A DNA stretch of 64,000 nucleotides from NCBI GenBank assembly GCA_945881835.1, contig CAMCVP010000004.1, positions 62,001 through 126,000 of the forward strand, read 5' to 3'. Under the pieces are notes generated by a model. It was not told where the DNA came from. It worked only from the letters and a program-made list of their open reading frames with translations, and searched no databases. The translations under genes and the position numbers were made by a program. This stretch comes from Chryseobacterium gleum. Its GTDB lineage: Bacteria; Bacteroidota; Bacteroidia; Flavobacteriales_D; Sanyastnellaceae. Shown here piece after piece: positions 45,053 through 54,063 of the stretch. Each line of letters begins with the position of its first letter. The stretch's first letter is position 1.

Positions 45053-45510
45053 TAACGTATTTTTTTTGCGGGATTACCAACGTACACTCCCGGTTCAGTA
45101 ATATTTTTAGTAACTACAGCGCCCGCACCAATCACAACGTTGTCGCAAACAGTAACAGGTAACAGCGTAACATTCGATCCAATGGAAACGTGATTTCCAA
45201 TTTCAGTAGAAGACCATTTCGATTTGTCATTTCCAGAAGGTCCGCCGTCTTTGAATAAATCATTCGTAAACATCACGCCATGTGCTACGAAGCAGTCAGA
45301 TCCGATGGTTACTAATTCACAAATAAATGAATGACTTTGAATGCGCGTGCGATCACCGATTTTTACACCTTTCTGAATTTCAACAAAAGGACCAACGAAG
45401 ACATCGTTTCCGATTTCACATTCGTACAAGTTCAAGGGTTCAACCACGGTAACTCCCGTTCCGAACTTAACGTCGCGAATCTGTGCGGAATATTTTTTTA
45501 CTTCACTCAT
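45052..45510 (-). CDS. Hexapeptide-repeat N-acetyltransferase (WlbB/WbpD-like)
   Basis: A 152-residue left-handed beta-helix acetyltransferase. The repeats are visible as ECEIGNDVFVGPFVEIQ, GVKIGDRTRIQSHSFI, IGNHVSIGSNVTLLP and CDNVVIGAGAVVTKNI, ending in VYVGNPAKKIR. It would acetylate the 3-amino group introduced by the neighbouring aminotransferase, giving the 2,3-diacetamido sugar. It is somewhat shorter than characterised WlbB. It overlaps the upstream oxidoreductase by 4 bp. Confidence 0.88.
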   Translation of the reverse strand: MSEVKKYSAQIRDVKFGTGVTVVEPLNLYECEIGNDVFVGPFVEIQKGVKIGDRTRIQSHSFICELVTIGSDCFVAHGVMFTNDLFKDGGPSGNDKSKWSSTEIGNHVSIGSNVTLLPVTVCDNVVIGAGAVVTKNITEPGVYVGNPAKKIR

Positions 45511-46517
45511 TGCAGAATGTTGGCGTAAATTTTTTCAATGGCATCAACACTTCGAACACCTTCTATTCCTTCTACATTCTGGCCTATTCCTGTTTGAATT
45601 TCCTTTACAATTCCTGCAATTACTTTATCGTGATTGCTGCTTGTGCCTTGGTATTTGCCGTAGGCATTGGGCTTGTCATTGAAGTCAATGTTGCTGTCCA
45701 ATTCATGTCCTTCAACATTCCAAAATTCAATTTTATTGAGGTAGGCACCTCCAATTTTTATACTTCCTTTTTCACCAATAATGGTGATACTTCCTTCGTA
45801 GTTTTTTTCGTAAACGCAGGTAGTCCAAACCAATGAACCTAGCGCTCCGTTTTCAAATTCCATAACAGCAACACCGCTGTCTTCGGTTTCAATGTTGTGA
45901 TTTTGCGTTGCAGCTTTTGCCTTTACGCTAACCACATTTCCACACCACCAAATAAGTAAGTCTATGAAGTGACTGGCTTGTGTGAAAAGTGCTCCACCTT
46001 CCTTTTCAATCTTTCCTCTCCAAGGAGAATCGTCGTAGTATCCTTGATAACGGTTCCACAAAACATCACATTTCACCATGAAAATTTTTCCTAACCATCC
46101 TTCGCGAATGGCCTGCTCGGCAAGCATTACAGGTATATTGAAACGATTCTGCTTCACCACCCATAATTTCTTTCCGCATTCTGCTGCAGTATCGTTCATG
46201 CGATTCGCTTCTTCAACAGAAAGCGACATGGGCTTTTCAACCAGAACATTAAATCCAGCTTTCAAGGCTGCAATGCTTTGCTCGGCATGAAGGGCATGCG
46301 GAGTAACCACATTAATTACATCGGCTTGAATACCCTTCAGCATTTCATCGAAGGAAGAATACACAGGAATATTTCCGTATAGCTCGGAAAGTGCGCGCGC
46401 CGACTCAATGTGGCTATCGCACAGCGCAACGATTTCTATTTCCGGATTAGCGTCTAAGACAGCAACGTGTCGCTTCCCAATACTTCCACATCCGACTACT
46501 GCAAACTTGATTTTCAT
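45507..46517 (-). CDS. Gfo/Idh/MocA oxidoreductase (WlbA/WbpB-like)
   Basis: NAD-dependent oxidoreductase predicted to make the 3-keto form of UDP-GlcNAc uronic acid. The ATG at 46517 (MKIKFAVVGCGSIGKRHVAVL) gives 336 residues, with the dinucleotide fold right at the start; an upstream ATG adds six residues. It has VVTPHALHAEQSI, the catalytic Lys motif VEKPMSLSVEEAN, and FTQASHFIDLLIWWCG. Order A-B-C with the acetyltransferase and aminotransferase matches the Wlb cassette. UDP-GlcNAc 6-dehydrogenase, needed first, is not in the window. Confidence 0.87.
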   Translation of the reverse strand: MKIKFAVVGCGSIGKRHVAVLDANPEIEIVALCDSHIESARALSELYGNIPVYSSFDEMLKGIQADVINVVTPHALHAEQSIAALKAGFNVLVEKPMSLSVEEANRMNDTAAECGKKLWVVKQNRFNIPVMLAEQAIREGWLGKIFMVKCDVLWNRYQGYYDDSPWRGKIEKEGGALFTQASHFIDLLIWWCGNVVSVKAKAATQNHNIETEDSGVAVMEFENGALGSLVWTTCVYEKNYEGSITIIGEKGSIKIGGAYLNKIEFWNVEGHELDSNIDFNDKPNAYGKYQGTSSNHDKVIAGIVKEIQTGIGQNVEGIEGVRSVDAIEKIYANILQ

Positions 46518-46535
46518 CGAGTGCAAAGTAATCAA

Positions 46536-47849
46536 TCATTTTTGAATTTCCACGACCTTTTCAGCGAGGAATTCCTTCAAAGGATATTTTTCGAGTCGAC
46601 ATCTTTCGAAGAATTCCTTTTCAGTTTCCTCATTGGCAAGCAATATTGCTGCTTCAAGGTCTTCGTAATTGGAGAGACAGAGGTTTTTGAGCGGGCTTCC
46701 TTCCAGGGGAAATGAAGTCGGAAAATTTGTTCCTATGAACGTTTTGTAACCCATGGACAGACGTTCGAAAAGCAAGGTAGAGTAAGCCATCAGGCCAATG
46801 TTCACCTGGAAGAAATTCTCACTCGATTTCATTTCAAGAGGTGCAATCGATGCATTTGTTCCTTGGAAGAACGATGCGTAGTACGATTCGAAAACGTTGT
46901 CTTTCCGCTCTTTGGGATGCGGGAAAATAATCAGTTGAAATCCCGAATGTTTTTCTAGGAAGGTCTTCAGTGATTTCAGCAAGAAAAGTTCATTTTCTTG
47001 AATGCCAGCGCTCATGCCGAAGTCAGCGTGCCCATCTTTCCTTCTAATCCATTCTCCGTGCGAGTAGAATCCTATTGTGTTTTTAGATGGAATAGGAGTA
47101 TTCGCGTAATGCGGGGCATAGCGCATGTATTGTTCAGGCGGCCAATTCAAAAAACCGTTTACGTACCAATGTTTGAAACCAGGAAGCTCTTCCAATTGAT
47201 AGGCACTTGAGAAAACAACTTCGTCCGCAATCATGAAGGTGTAATGCTCGAATAAAGGTCCTGGAGATGGTATTTTCGTGACGTGAATTTCTTTTTCCAT
47301 CAGTAAAAAAGCCAATGCATTGCTGTCTTTTTCAAACGGAGTGAAATCGAAAAATTCCTTGATATTATTTGTTGAAATGAAATCGATAACGGCCGTCCAT
47401 TCGACCACTTCGCGAATGAGTAGAGCGAGATTCACACGACGCGAATCGAATATACACTGAAGCGAAATACGCAAAGCGAATAAATGGAATTTAAGAGGCA
47501 ATGACTCGATTGAAAGTTCCTCTCGAACCAATACGTGCAAGTCCTTGAATCCTGAATTCGTTGAAATATATTCAACCGCAATTTCTTGTTGATTGGAAGT
47601 CGAAACCAAAACGCAAGGTCTATTTCCTTCAGAAAGATTTTGATTTTTTCTTCTGGAAGCAATGCGCTTCCATTCTTTGAATCCGATGAGTAGATCTTTT
47701 TTCGCGCTTCCTGGAAGGCGATACGTCAAATCATGAAGCAGCCTGTGCTGAAGCATGCGCAAGCGAAGGTCTTCCGAAACGTTCATTGGACGCTTCAGAA
47801 GCGACTTCGCAAATAGAAGTGCGGTGCCGAGTTTAGACTTTCGATTCAT
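46536..47849 (-). CDS. Unknown protein of the polysaccharide operon, GT-B-like
   Basis: I do not recognise a specific family in these 437 residues. There is no signal peptide or membrane helix. The C-terminal half contains IGFYSHGEWIRRKDGH, LIIFPHPKERKDN and VNIGLMAYSTLLFERLSMGYKT, which resemble the donor-binding half of GT-B enzymes such as the capsule (KpsS-like) and sialyltransferase groups, where an HP motif is common. It shares 17 bp with the E1-rhodanese gene upstream and is followed 18 bp later by the Wlb cassette. A transferase role is inferred. Confidence 0.65.
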   Translation of the reverse strand: MNRKSKLGTALLFAKSLLKRPMNVSEDLRLRMLQHRLLHDLTYRLPGSAKKDLLIGFKEWKRIASRRKNQNLSEGNRPCVLVSTSNQQEIAVEYISTNSGFKDLHVLVREELSIESLPLKFHLFALRISLQCIFDSRRVNLALLIREVVEWTAVIDFISTNNIKEFFDFTPFEKDSNALAFLLMEKEIHVTKIPSPGPLFEHYTFMIADEVVFSSAYQLEELPGFKHWYVNGFLNWPPEQYMRYAPHYANTPIPSKNTIGFYSHGEWIRRKDGHADFGMSAGIQENELFLLKSLKTFLEKHSGFQLIIFPHPKERKDNVFESYYASFFQGTNASIAPLEMKSSENFFQVNIGLMAYSTLLFERLSMGYKTFIGTNFPTSFPLEGSPLKNLCLSNYEDLEAAILLANEETEKEFFERCRLEKYPLKEFLAEKVVEIQK

Positions 47850-48858
47850 GCAACAAGTGTAGGAAGGAATCGAGGTTTTGATTCCAGCTCAAGATGGGAA
47901 AGTTAAAATGCTTTGAAAGCTGCTCTGCAGCTGTTTTAGCGCGAAGTCCGCTTTCGCAAAGCAGAATACATGGTCTATTGGCATCGGCAATTGCTTCCTT
48001 TAATTCTGAAGCGGTGATTGAAATAACATCAGAAGGCAGGACATCCGCTTCACCCAAGAAGAAAATGGGAGTGCTTTGGTCTTTCAGTAGTTCATTTAAA
48101 GTTATTGAAGGCTTAGGAAGTTCTTGTTTCGGATTGAAATGAAAACGGGACCAAAGTCCTGAAACACCGTCGTAATAATCAATGGCCCCAACAAATGCAC
48201 AAGGAGAAAGCGTCAAAAACTGTAACGCTTGGTGGGCAACATGAATGCCCACAGCAGCGACAACTGTGGGCCAAACGCCATCAACTGTGCAATCTCGTTC
48301 CACCTTGTTGGCTTGTTCAATATGTCCGAAAAGCATTTCGCTTGTCATACTGTTCAAGTGAATAAACGCGGAAGATCCGGCGTTCATTTGGGCTGCAGCG
48401 TAGAAAAACGGGATGTTCCGTTTTTCAAAATGTTGAGCCAAATCAATTTTGGTTGCAAGACGATCGGTGCAGTCCAAGACAAGGTCACAGCGCGCGTCTA
48501 ATTTCATTTCATTCACATTGAACATTCGTTCTTCAGCGAAAACTTTTGTGTGCGGAAAATGATGCGAACAATGCTCCTTCAAGACGGAGGCCTTATTTCT
48601 GCCAATGTCTTTCGGTGTGAAAAGGTGTTGTCTATTTAAGTTGGAAACTTCAATCTGATCTCCGTCGAAGAGTGAAACGTTTCCAACACCGGAAGAAAGC
48701 AAATAGGGAAGAGCGGCATGCGTTAGCCCACCGCATCCAATTATAAGGATGTGTTTATTTTTCAAATAATTGTGGTCCCAGGTCATTCTTTCTAAAAGGG
48801 GTGAATTTCGGTTGCCAAGATAGTTTAGAGAGGGCTTAGATAGAGTTTTTATAAACAA
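47833..48858 (-). CDS. E1-like adenylyltransferase (ThiF/MoeB) fused to rhodanese domain
   Basis: A 341-residue fusion. Residues about 30-230 are an E1-type fold: ILIIGCGGLTHAALPYLLSSGVG, then DGDQIEVSNLNRQHLF with the ATP-site Arg, IGRNKA, and DLVLDCTDRLATK. A Cys sits in RDCTVDGVWPTVVAAVG, where the family has one. The usual paired CxxC zinc motifs are missing. Residues about 250-341 are a rhodanese domain with the active-site loop LLCESGLRAK. MoeB/ThiF-rhodanese fusions adenylate and thiolate a ubiquitin-like sulfur carrier; none is in the window. It is the first gene of the polysaccharide operon. The start could instead be the ATG at 48786. Confidence 0.82.
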   Translation of the reverse strand: MFIKTLSKPSLNYLGNRNSPLLERMTWDHNYLKNKHILIIGCGGLTHAALPYLLSSGVGNVSLFDGDQIEVSNLNRQHLFTPKDIGRNKASVLKEHCSHHFPHTKVFAEERMFNVNEMKLDARCDLVLDCTDRLATKIDLAQHFEKRNIPFFYAAAQMNAGSSAFIHLNSMTSEMLFGHIEQANKVERDCTVDGVWPTVVAAVGIHVAHQALQFLTLSPCAFVGAIDYYDGVSGLWSRFHFNPKQELPKPSITLNELLKDQSTPIFFLGEADVLPSDVISITASELKEAIADANRPCILLCESGLRAKTAAEQLSKHFNFPILSWNQNLDSFLHLLHESKV

Positions 48859-48925
48859 TTTACTTTGTTAAATGTCTGAAAATGAGTAGGTAATGAAAGA
48901 ATGTAGGTATGAAAAGCAAAAAAAA

Positions 48926-48955
48926 GTGCGTACTTCATGAAAAGTTGTACTTTTG
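48926..48955 (+). promoter_or_regulatory. Promoter of acpP
   Basis: TACTTTTG at 48948-48955 is a perfect -7 box; 19 bp upstream stands GTG (48926-48928) in place of TTG. Transcription would begin about 27 bp before the acpP start. Confidence 0.6.
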
Positions 48956-48989
48956 CGGCTGTATTTAACCTTAAAAAAACATCAAGACA

Positions 48990-49223
48990 ATGTCTGAAAT
49001 TGCACAAAAAGTTACCGAAATCATCGTAGACAAATTAGGTGTTGAAGCATCTGTAGTTACTCCAGAGGCTAGCTTCACAAATGATTTAGGAGCAGATTCT
49101 TTAGATACAGTTGAACTTATCATGGAATTTGAAAAGGAATTCAACATCGCTATCCCAGACGATCAAGCTGAAAAGATCGTTACTGTAGGTCAAGCAATTG
49201 ATTACATCACAGCGAACAAATAA
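48990..49223 (+). CDS. acpP: Acyl carrier protein
   Basis: Small acidic carrier of growing fatty acids, 77 residues. S37 in [15 protein letters not shown] is the phosphopantetheine attachment site. Helices and acidic bias are normal. It is followed by fabF after 33 bp, the usual acpP-fabF pair. An AT-rich stem (49219-49225 with 49233-49239) lies between the two genes and could help express acpP above fabF, but it has no T-run and is weak. Confidence 0.97.
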   Translation: MSEIAQKVTEIIVDKLGVEASVVTPEASFTNDLGADSLDTVELIMEFEKEFNIAIPDDQAEKIVTVGQAIDYITANK

Positions 49224-49256
49224 TTACTCGGAAATTATTCTACCTTCCCGATATCT

Positions 49257-50507
49257 ATGGAGTTAAGAAGGGTCGTTGTAACCGGACTAGGAGCACTAAC
49301 ACCTATTGGTAATACTGTACCAGAATACTGGAATGGTCTTATCAATGGTGTGAGTGGTTCAGATCTTATTACGCGCTTTGACGCGAGCAAATTCAAAACG
49401 AAGTTTGCATGTGAAGTCAAAGGGTTTAATATTGAAGATCACATTGAGCGAAAAGAAATGCGCAAAATGGATCCTTATACCCACTATGCGATGGTGGTTG
49501 CTAAGGAGGCAATGGCAGATTCTGGTATCGATGTAGAGAAAGTAGACAAGGATCGTGTTGGCGTCATTTGGGGTTCAGGAATTGGTGGATTAACTACTTT
49601 CCAAGAGGAGTGTATCAATTTCGCCAAAGGAGATGGAACACCTCGTTTCAATCCTTTCTTCATTCCGAAAATGATTGCCGATATTGCTTCAGGGCATATA
49701 AGTATTCAATACGGATTCAGAGGTCCTAATTATACAACCGTTTCAGCTTGTGCCTCTTCAACCAATGCATTAATAGATGCTTTCAACTACATTCGTTTGG
49801 GTAAAGCTGATGTTATTGTGAGTGGTGGTTCTGAAGCTGCAATCTGTGAGGCTGGAGTAGGCGGATTCAACGCGTGTAAAGCGCTTTCTGAAAATAACGA
49901 GAATTTCAAGACAGCTTCAAGACCATTCGATTCGACCCGCGACGGTTTCGTTTTAGGTGAAGGCGGTGGATGTCTTATTTTGGAAGATTTAGAGCACGCC
50001 AAAGCGCGTGGCGCTAAGATTTATGCCGAGCTTATCGGCGGTGGAATGTCAGCAGATGCATACCACATTACGGCTCCACATCCTGAAGGAATTGGTGCAA
50101 CCAACGTAATGAAGAATGCATTATCAGATGCTGGTATTTCTTCAAATGCAATTGATTACATCAACGTTCACGGAACTTCTACACCACTTGGAGATGTTCA
50201 AGAAGCGAAGGCAATTCAAAATATTTTTGGAGAGCACGCTTACAACTTGAACATTTCAAGCACGAAGTCAATGACAGGTCACCTTCTGGGTGCTGCCGGA
50301 GCTGTTGAAGCAATTGCTACCATTCTCGCGATTAAAAATGGAATTATTCCTCCAACGATTAACTTCGTGAATACCGATGACGCATTGGATCCAAAGTTGA
50401 ATTTCACATTCAACAAAGCGCAGCATCGAGAAGTAAACGTTGCAATGACCAACACATTCGGATTCGGTGGTCATAACACTTCAGCCATCTTTAAGAAATA
50501 CGAATGA
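49257..50507 (+). CDS. fabF: 3-oxoacyl-ACP synthase II
   Basis: Condensing enzyme that extends acyl-ACP with malonyl-ACP. The 416-residue protein has catalytic C165 in VSACASSTNAL, His in NVHGTSTPLGD, the Lys in STKSMTGH, and the second His in that same motif (Cys-His-His triad plus Lys). GFGGHN closes the C-terminal region. Its stop overlaps the rnc start by 4 bp (ATGA). Confidence 0.97.
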   Translation: MELRRVVVTGLGALTPIGNTVPEYWNGLINGVSGSDLITRFDASKFKTKFACEVKGFNIEDHIERKEMRKMDPYTHYAMVVAKEAMADSGIDVEKVDKDRVGVIWGSGIGGLTTFQEECINFAKGDGTPRFNPFFIPKMIADIASGHISIQYGFRGPNYTTVSACASSTNALIDAFNYIRLGKADVIVSGGSEAAICEAGVGGFNACKALSENNENFKTASRPFDSTRDGFVLGEGGGCLILEDLEHAKARGAKIYAELIGGGMSADAYHITAPHPEGIGATNVMKNALSDAGISSNAIDYINVHGTSTPLGDVQEAKAIQNIFGEHAYNLNISSTKSMTGHLLGAAGAVEAIATILAIKNGIIPPTINFVNTDDALDPKLNFTFNKAQHREVNVAMTNTFGFGGHNTSAIFKKYE

Positions 50508-51214
50508 TTTGGAAATTCTTTTCCAAAGCACACCCGAATAGGGAACTATTCTCCTATATCCACAAGACCTTTCATGTAAAGCCCAAAAACATTGCGCTTT
50601 ATGAGACTGCTTTGCGTCATGCTAGTGCTGCTGAAGAAATTCGCGCAGGTATCAAAAACAGTAACGAACGCTTAGAGTTTTTAGGCGACGCTATTCTCGA
50701 TAGCATTGTTGCGCATTATTTGTTTTCGAAATATCCAGCGCTCACGGAAGGTGAATTAACTAAGATGAAGTCCAAGATTGTCCGTCGAGACAATCTGAAT
50801 GCAATCGGTTACGATTTGAAATTGTATGAATTCTTAAACGTAAGTATCGGCAGACAAGAAATTCATGAGAGTTTAATTGGAAATGCGTTGGAAGCCTTGT
50901 TTGGGGCGCTTTTCTTGGACAAAGGTTATAAAGTTACACGTGAAATTGCTTTGAAATTATTGAAAGCACATGGATTAGATGAACGGGTGCATCTTGATGT
51001 AGATTACAAAAGCAAGTTGCACGAATGGGGACAAAAGTACCGTAGGCATTTGGTGTATATTGTGCGTGAACAGCGCAGCACAGGTGCGCAAATGCTCTAC
51101 ACCATTGCGTTGGAGTTAGACGGAAAGGAAGTAGGAAGAGGAACCGGTGGTTCGAAAAAAGCAGCAGAACAATCAGCAGCGGAAGCTGCAGCAAAAGTTA
51201 TATTGACTAATTAA
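50504..51214 (+). CDS. rnc: Ribonuclease III
   Basis: Double-strand-specific endonuclease for rRNA and mRNA processing. The 236-residue protein has the signature [17 protein letters not shown] near residue 58, a second metal-site region ([21 protein letters not shown]) and a C-terminal dsRNA-binding domain ([13 protein letters not shown], then [19 protein letters not shown]). Overlap with fabF by 4 bp; acpP-fabF-rnc is a common order. Confidence 0.96.
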   Translation: MIWKFFSKAHPNRELFSYIHKTFHVKPKNIALYETALRHASAAEEIRAGIKNSNERLEFLGDAILDSIVAHYLFSKYPALTEGELTKMKSKIVRRDNLNAIGYDLKLYEFLNVSIGRQEIHESLIGNALEALFGALFLDKGYKVTREIALKLLKAHGLDERVHLDVDYKSKLHEWGQKYRRHLVYIVREQRSTGAQMLYTIALELDGKEVGRGTGGSKKAAEQSAAEAAAKVILTN

Positions 51215-51225
51215 ACTTGAAATTT

Positions 51226-52416
51226 ATGTACGGAAAAATGCAGGAACATTTGCAAAACGAACTCAATGGTATTCGTGAAGCTGGATTATTCAAGCGCGAG
51301 CGTATCATTACAACTCCTCAGTCGGCAGTAATTAAAACCACTGAAGGAAAAGAGGTTTTGAATTTTTGTTCGAACAATTACCTTGGTCTTTCAAGTCACC
51401 CAGATGTTTTGGAAGCAGCAAAGGCGACCATAGACTCGCACGGGTTTGGGATGTCGAGTGTTCGTTTCATTTGTGGAACACAAGACATTCACAAAACGCT
51501 TGAACAAAAACTTTCAGACTTCCTTCACACGGAAGATACCATTCTTTACGCTGCAGCATTTGATGCGAACGGTGGAGTTTTCGAACCGTTATTGAATGAG
51601 CAAGATGCAATCATTTCAGATGAATTGAATCACGCTTCCATTATCGACGGAGTGCGTTTGTGCAAAGCACAACGTTACCGTTACAAGAACAACGACATGG
51701 CAGATTTGGAAGAGCAGCTGAAAGCCGCTTCTGGAGCGCGTTTCAAGTTGATTGTTACTGATGGAGTTTTCTCAATGGATGGCTATGTTGCTCAACTCGA
51801 TAAGATTTGTGATCTAGCAGATCAATACGGTGCAATGGTTATGGTAGACGAATGTCATGCTACCGGATTCATCGGAAAAACAGGTAGAGGAACAATAGAA
51901 TTGAAAAACGTTTTAGGTCGCGTAGATATCATTACCGGTACTTTAGGTAAGGCATTGGGCGGTGCAATGGGTGGATTCACCAGCGGAAGAAAAGAGATTA
52001 TCGAATTGCTTCGTCAACGTTCAAGACCCTATTTGTTTTCCAATTCACTTGCTCCTTCTATCGTTGGTGCATCCATTGCGGTAATGGATATGCTTAGCGC
52101 TTCTTCAGACTTACGCGATAAACTTGAAGCGAACATCAATCGCTTTAAAGCAGGAATTAAAGCTGCCGGATTCGATATTAAGGACGGTGACAGTGCAATT
52201 GTTCCGGTTATGTTGTACGATGCGAAGTTGGCACAAGACTTCGCAGATGCATTGTTGCAAGAAGGCATCTATGTGATTGGATTTTTCTATCCAGTTGTTG
52301 CAAAAGGTCAAGCACGTATTCGCGTTCAATTGAGCGCGGGACATGAGTTCGAGCACATTGATAAGGCAGTTGAGGCATTTACTAAAGTGGGTAAAGCGCT
52401 AAACGTGATTCAATAA
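51226..52416 (+). CDS. kbl: Glycine C-acetyltransferase (2-amino-3-ketobutyrate CoA ligase)
   Basis: PLP enzyme of the alpha-oxoamine synthase family; in threonine breakdown it cleaves 2-amino-3-ketobutyrate to glycine and acetyl-CoA. I chose the ATG at 51226 ([10 protein letters not shown]); a TTG three codons earlier is unlikely. Seen: [55 protein letters not shown] and the PLP-Lys motif [13 protein letters not shown]. Close relatives (8-amino-7-oxononanoate synthase, sphingolipid serine palmitoyltransferase) share these motifs, but the [10 protein letters not shown] form favours Kbl. No threonine dehydrogenase gene is beside it. Confidence 0.88.
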   Translation: MYGKMQEHLQNELNGIREAGLFKRERIITTPQSAVIKTTEGKEVLNFCSNNYLGLSSHPDVLEAAKATIDSHGFGMSSVRFICGTQDIHKTLEQKLSDFLHTEDTILYAAAFDANGGVFEPLLNEQDAIISDELNHASIIDGVRLCKAQRYRYKNNDMADLEEQLKAASGARFKLIVTDGVFSMDGYVAQLDKICDLADQYGAMVMVDECHATGFIGKTGRGTIELKNVLGRVDIITGTLGKALGGAMGGFTSGRKEIIELLRQRSRPYLFSNSLAPSIVGASIAVMDMLSASSDLRDKLEANINRFKAGIKAAGFDIKDGDSAIVPVMLYDAKLAQDFADALLQEGIYVIGFFYPVVAKGQARIRVQLSAGHEFEHIDKAVEAFTKVGKALNVIQ

Positions 52417-52418
52417 TT

Positions 52419-53456
52419 ATGTCGAAATATTTAATCGTAGGACAAGGGCTAGCAGGAACACTGCTAGCCTTTTCTCTTCTTGAAAAAGGAGAAGAAGTTT
52501 TAATTGCCGACGATTATAAGCATGCCTCTGCTTCACAAGTAGCAGCGGGTATGTGGAATCCGGTTACCTTCAAAAGACTTGCTGCGTCTTGGTTAGCGAA
52601 GGAAATGCTTGAAGAGATGAATCTGACTTTTCGAAAGTTGGAAGATCAACTTCAAACGAAGTTTTTTCATACGCTTCCAGTTGCTAGAATTTTCAATTCA
52701 ATTCAAGATGCTAATTTTTGGGATGAAAAATCGGATCATCCTGAAGTTGGGCGATACCTTTCCGCACGCTCAAATAAAAGCATTCAAGAAAATTTCAATT
52801 CTCCATTTGGAAATAGCGAGGTCAATGAATGCGGCTGGTTGAATGTTCCCTTGTTCCGCGAAGCTGCAAGAAATTATTTCCTTCAGCATGGAAATTTTAT
52901 CCAAGATTCTGTGGAAGAAAGCGATATTCAGTTTCATGAAAGTGGACTTCGTTGGAAGGAAATGGCGTTCGATAAAGTTATTCTGTGCACAGGTATAGGG
53001 GTTAATAAATGGAACGGATTGCAAGATTTGGATCTTATTCCGAATCACGGACAAGTGTTGGACTTGCACATTGAAGATTTGGATTTGGATGTGATTGCTA
53101 ATTTCGGTCAGTTTTTACTTCCCTATGGAAATGGAAAATTCCGTTTAGGCGCGACCTACGATTGGAATGAAGTACCTGACGAGCCGACCAAAGAGGCCTG
53201 TGAGTTTTTACTTTCGGAATTGAAGTTGCGCTTGAATAAGGACGTTGTGATTGAAAGTCAAAAGACGGGTTATCGTCCTACAACCCGCGATAGAAGACCA
53301 CTTTTGGGATTTGCCAAGGGAAACAATAATCTTGCAGTTTTTGGTGGGTTGGGTTCAAAAGGAGTTCTTCTTGCACCATATTTCGCGCAATTATTTACGG
53401 CGGTGTTAACCGAAGGTGTCGCTATTCCTAAAGAAGTAAATTCCTTGCGATTCTAA
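52419..53456 (+). CDS. FAD-dependent oxidoreductase (D-amino-acid oxidase type)
   Basis: A 345-residue flavoprotein of the DAO superfamily. The dinucleotide motif YLIVGQGLAGTLLAFSLLEKGEEV is at the extreme N-terminus. ASQVAAGMWNPVTFKRL follows, and the C-terminal TGYRPTTRDRRPLLGF and FGGLGSKGVLLAP blocks match the FAD-closing region. Substrates of the family are amines or amino acids; here unknown. It begins 2 bp after kbl, so co-expression is likely. Confidence 0.83.
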   Translation: MSKYLIVGQGLAGTLLAFSLLEKGEEVLIADDYKHASASQVAAGMWNPVTFKRLAASWLAKEMLEEMNLTFRKLEDQLQTKFFHTLPVARIFNSIQDANFWDEKSDHPEVGRYLSARSNKSIQENFNSPFGNSEVNECGWLNVPLFREAARNYFLQHGNFIQDSVEESDIQFHESGLRWKEMAFDKVILCTGIGVNKWNGLQDLDLIPNHGQVLDLHIEDLDLDVIANFGQFLLPYGNGKFRLGATYDWNEVPDEPTKEACEFLLSELKLRLNKDVVIESQKTGYRPTTRDRRPLLGFAKGNNNLAVFGGLGSKGVLLAPYFAQLFTAVLTEGVAIPKEVNSLRF

Positions 53457-53481
53457 CAACTCAAGGTGAAGAACCTTTGAT

Positions 53482-53519
53482 ATTGAATTCAATTTATTCA
53501 ATTAGTTCAGATAGATTTG
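53482..53519 (+). promoter_or_regulatory. Promoter and possible operator of the YfiR-like operon
   Basis: TAGATTTG at 53512-53519 is a perfect -7 box, 25 bp before the chosen ATG. In the -33 region lies a 12-bp palindrome ATTGAATTCAAT (53482-53493), and ATTCAATT occurs twice with 9-bp spacing (53487 and 53496). No good TTG is at the ideal distance, so an activator may be needed. Confidence 0.5.
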
Positions 53520-53543
53520 TTATGCGCCTCAAAAGTGCACAGA

Positions 53544-54062
53544 ATGAAACGAATCTATTTACTTCTCTTGCTATTGGCGTCGAGCCATTGGATATTTGCA
53601 CAGCAGATTGACGAAGGTGACTCGCGCGCAATGATTCAAGCAAACTTCATTTATCAATTTGCAGTGAATAGCAACTGGCCTTTAGAAATGAAGAAGGGAA
53701 AATTTCTAATCGTAGTATATGGTAACGATGCAGTGTACAAGCATGTCTTGGAGAAATATGGAATGAAGCCAGTCGGCGCACAAACCATTGAAGTGCAGTC
53801 TTGGAGTGATTATAAGCCGGGTGTTGGAAGTCAAATTGTTTTCGTCGATAAATCGAAAAAAGCGGATTTCGCTAAAGTTATAAAAGAGGTGAAGGGAAAG
53901 AGCACTCTCGTTGTCACGAATTGGGAAGGGGCTTTGGGCAGTGGAGCAGCCATTAATTTTAAATCAGTAGACAATTCTATTCGATATGAATTGAGTGAGG
54001 CGGCTTTATTGGAGAAGAAGATCACTCCAGGGAATAAAATTTTACAATGGAAAGTTCAATAG
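53544..54062 (+). CDS. YfiR-family (DUF4154) periplasmic protein
   Basis: A 172-residue exported protein; the ATG at 53544 gives a good signal peptide (MKRIYLLLLLLASSHWIFAQ). Family features: ANFIYQFAVNSNWP near the N-terminus (compare the AAFIYNFAxFxxWP of YfiR), the IVFVDKSKKADFAKV middle and a C-terminal block GAAINFKSVDNSIRYELSEAALLEKKI. In Pseudomonas, YfiR is the periplasmic repressor of the membrane diguanylate cyclase YfiN. Here its operon partner is a membrane sensor with a SpoIIE phosphatase, so it may regulate that protein (inference). It is followed 1 bp later by the next gene. Confidence 0.83.
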   Translation: MKRIYLLLLLLASSHWIFAQQIDEGDSRAMIQANFIYQFAVNSNWPLEMKKGKFLIVVYGNDAVYKHVLEKYGMKPVGAQTIEVQSWSDYKPGVGSQIVFVDKSKKADFAKVIKEVKGKSTLVVTNWEGALGSGAAINFKSVDNSIRYELSEAALLEKKITPGNKILQWKVQ

Positions 54063-54063
54063 T

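Noticed and set aside
33899..48858. Polysaccharide operon as a recently acquired genomic island
   Set aside because: Base composition looks a little more AT-rich in places, but there are no integrase, tRNA boundary or repeat ends; I could not measure composition precisely.
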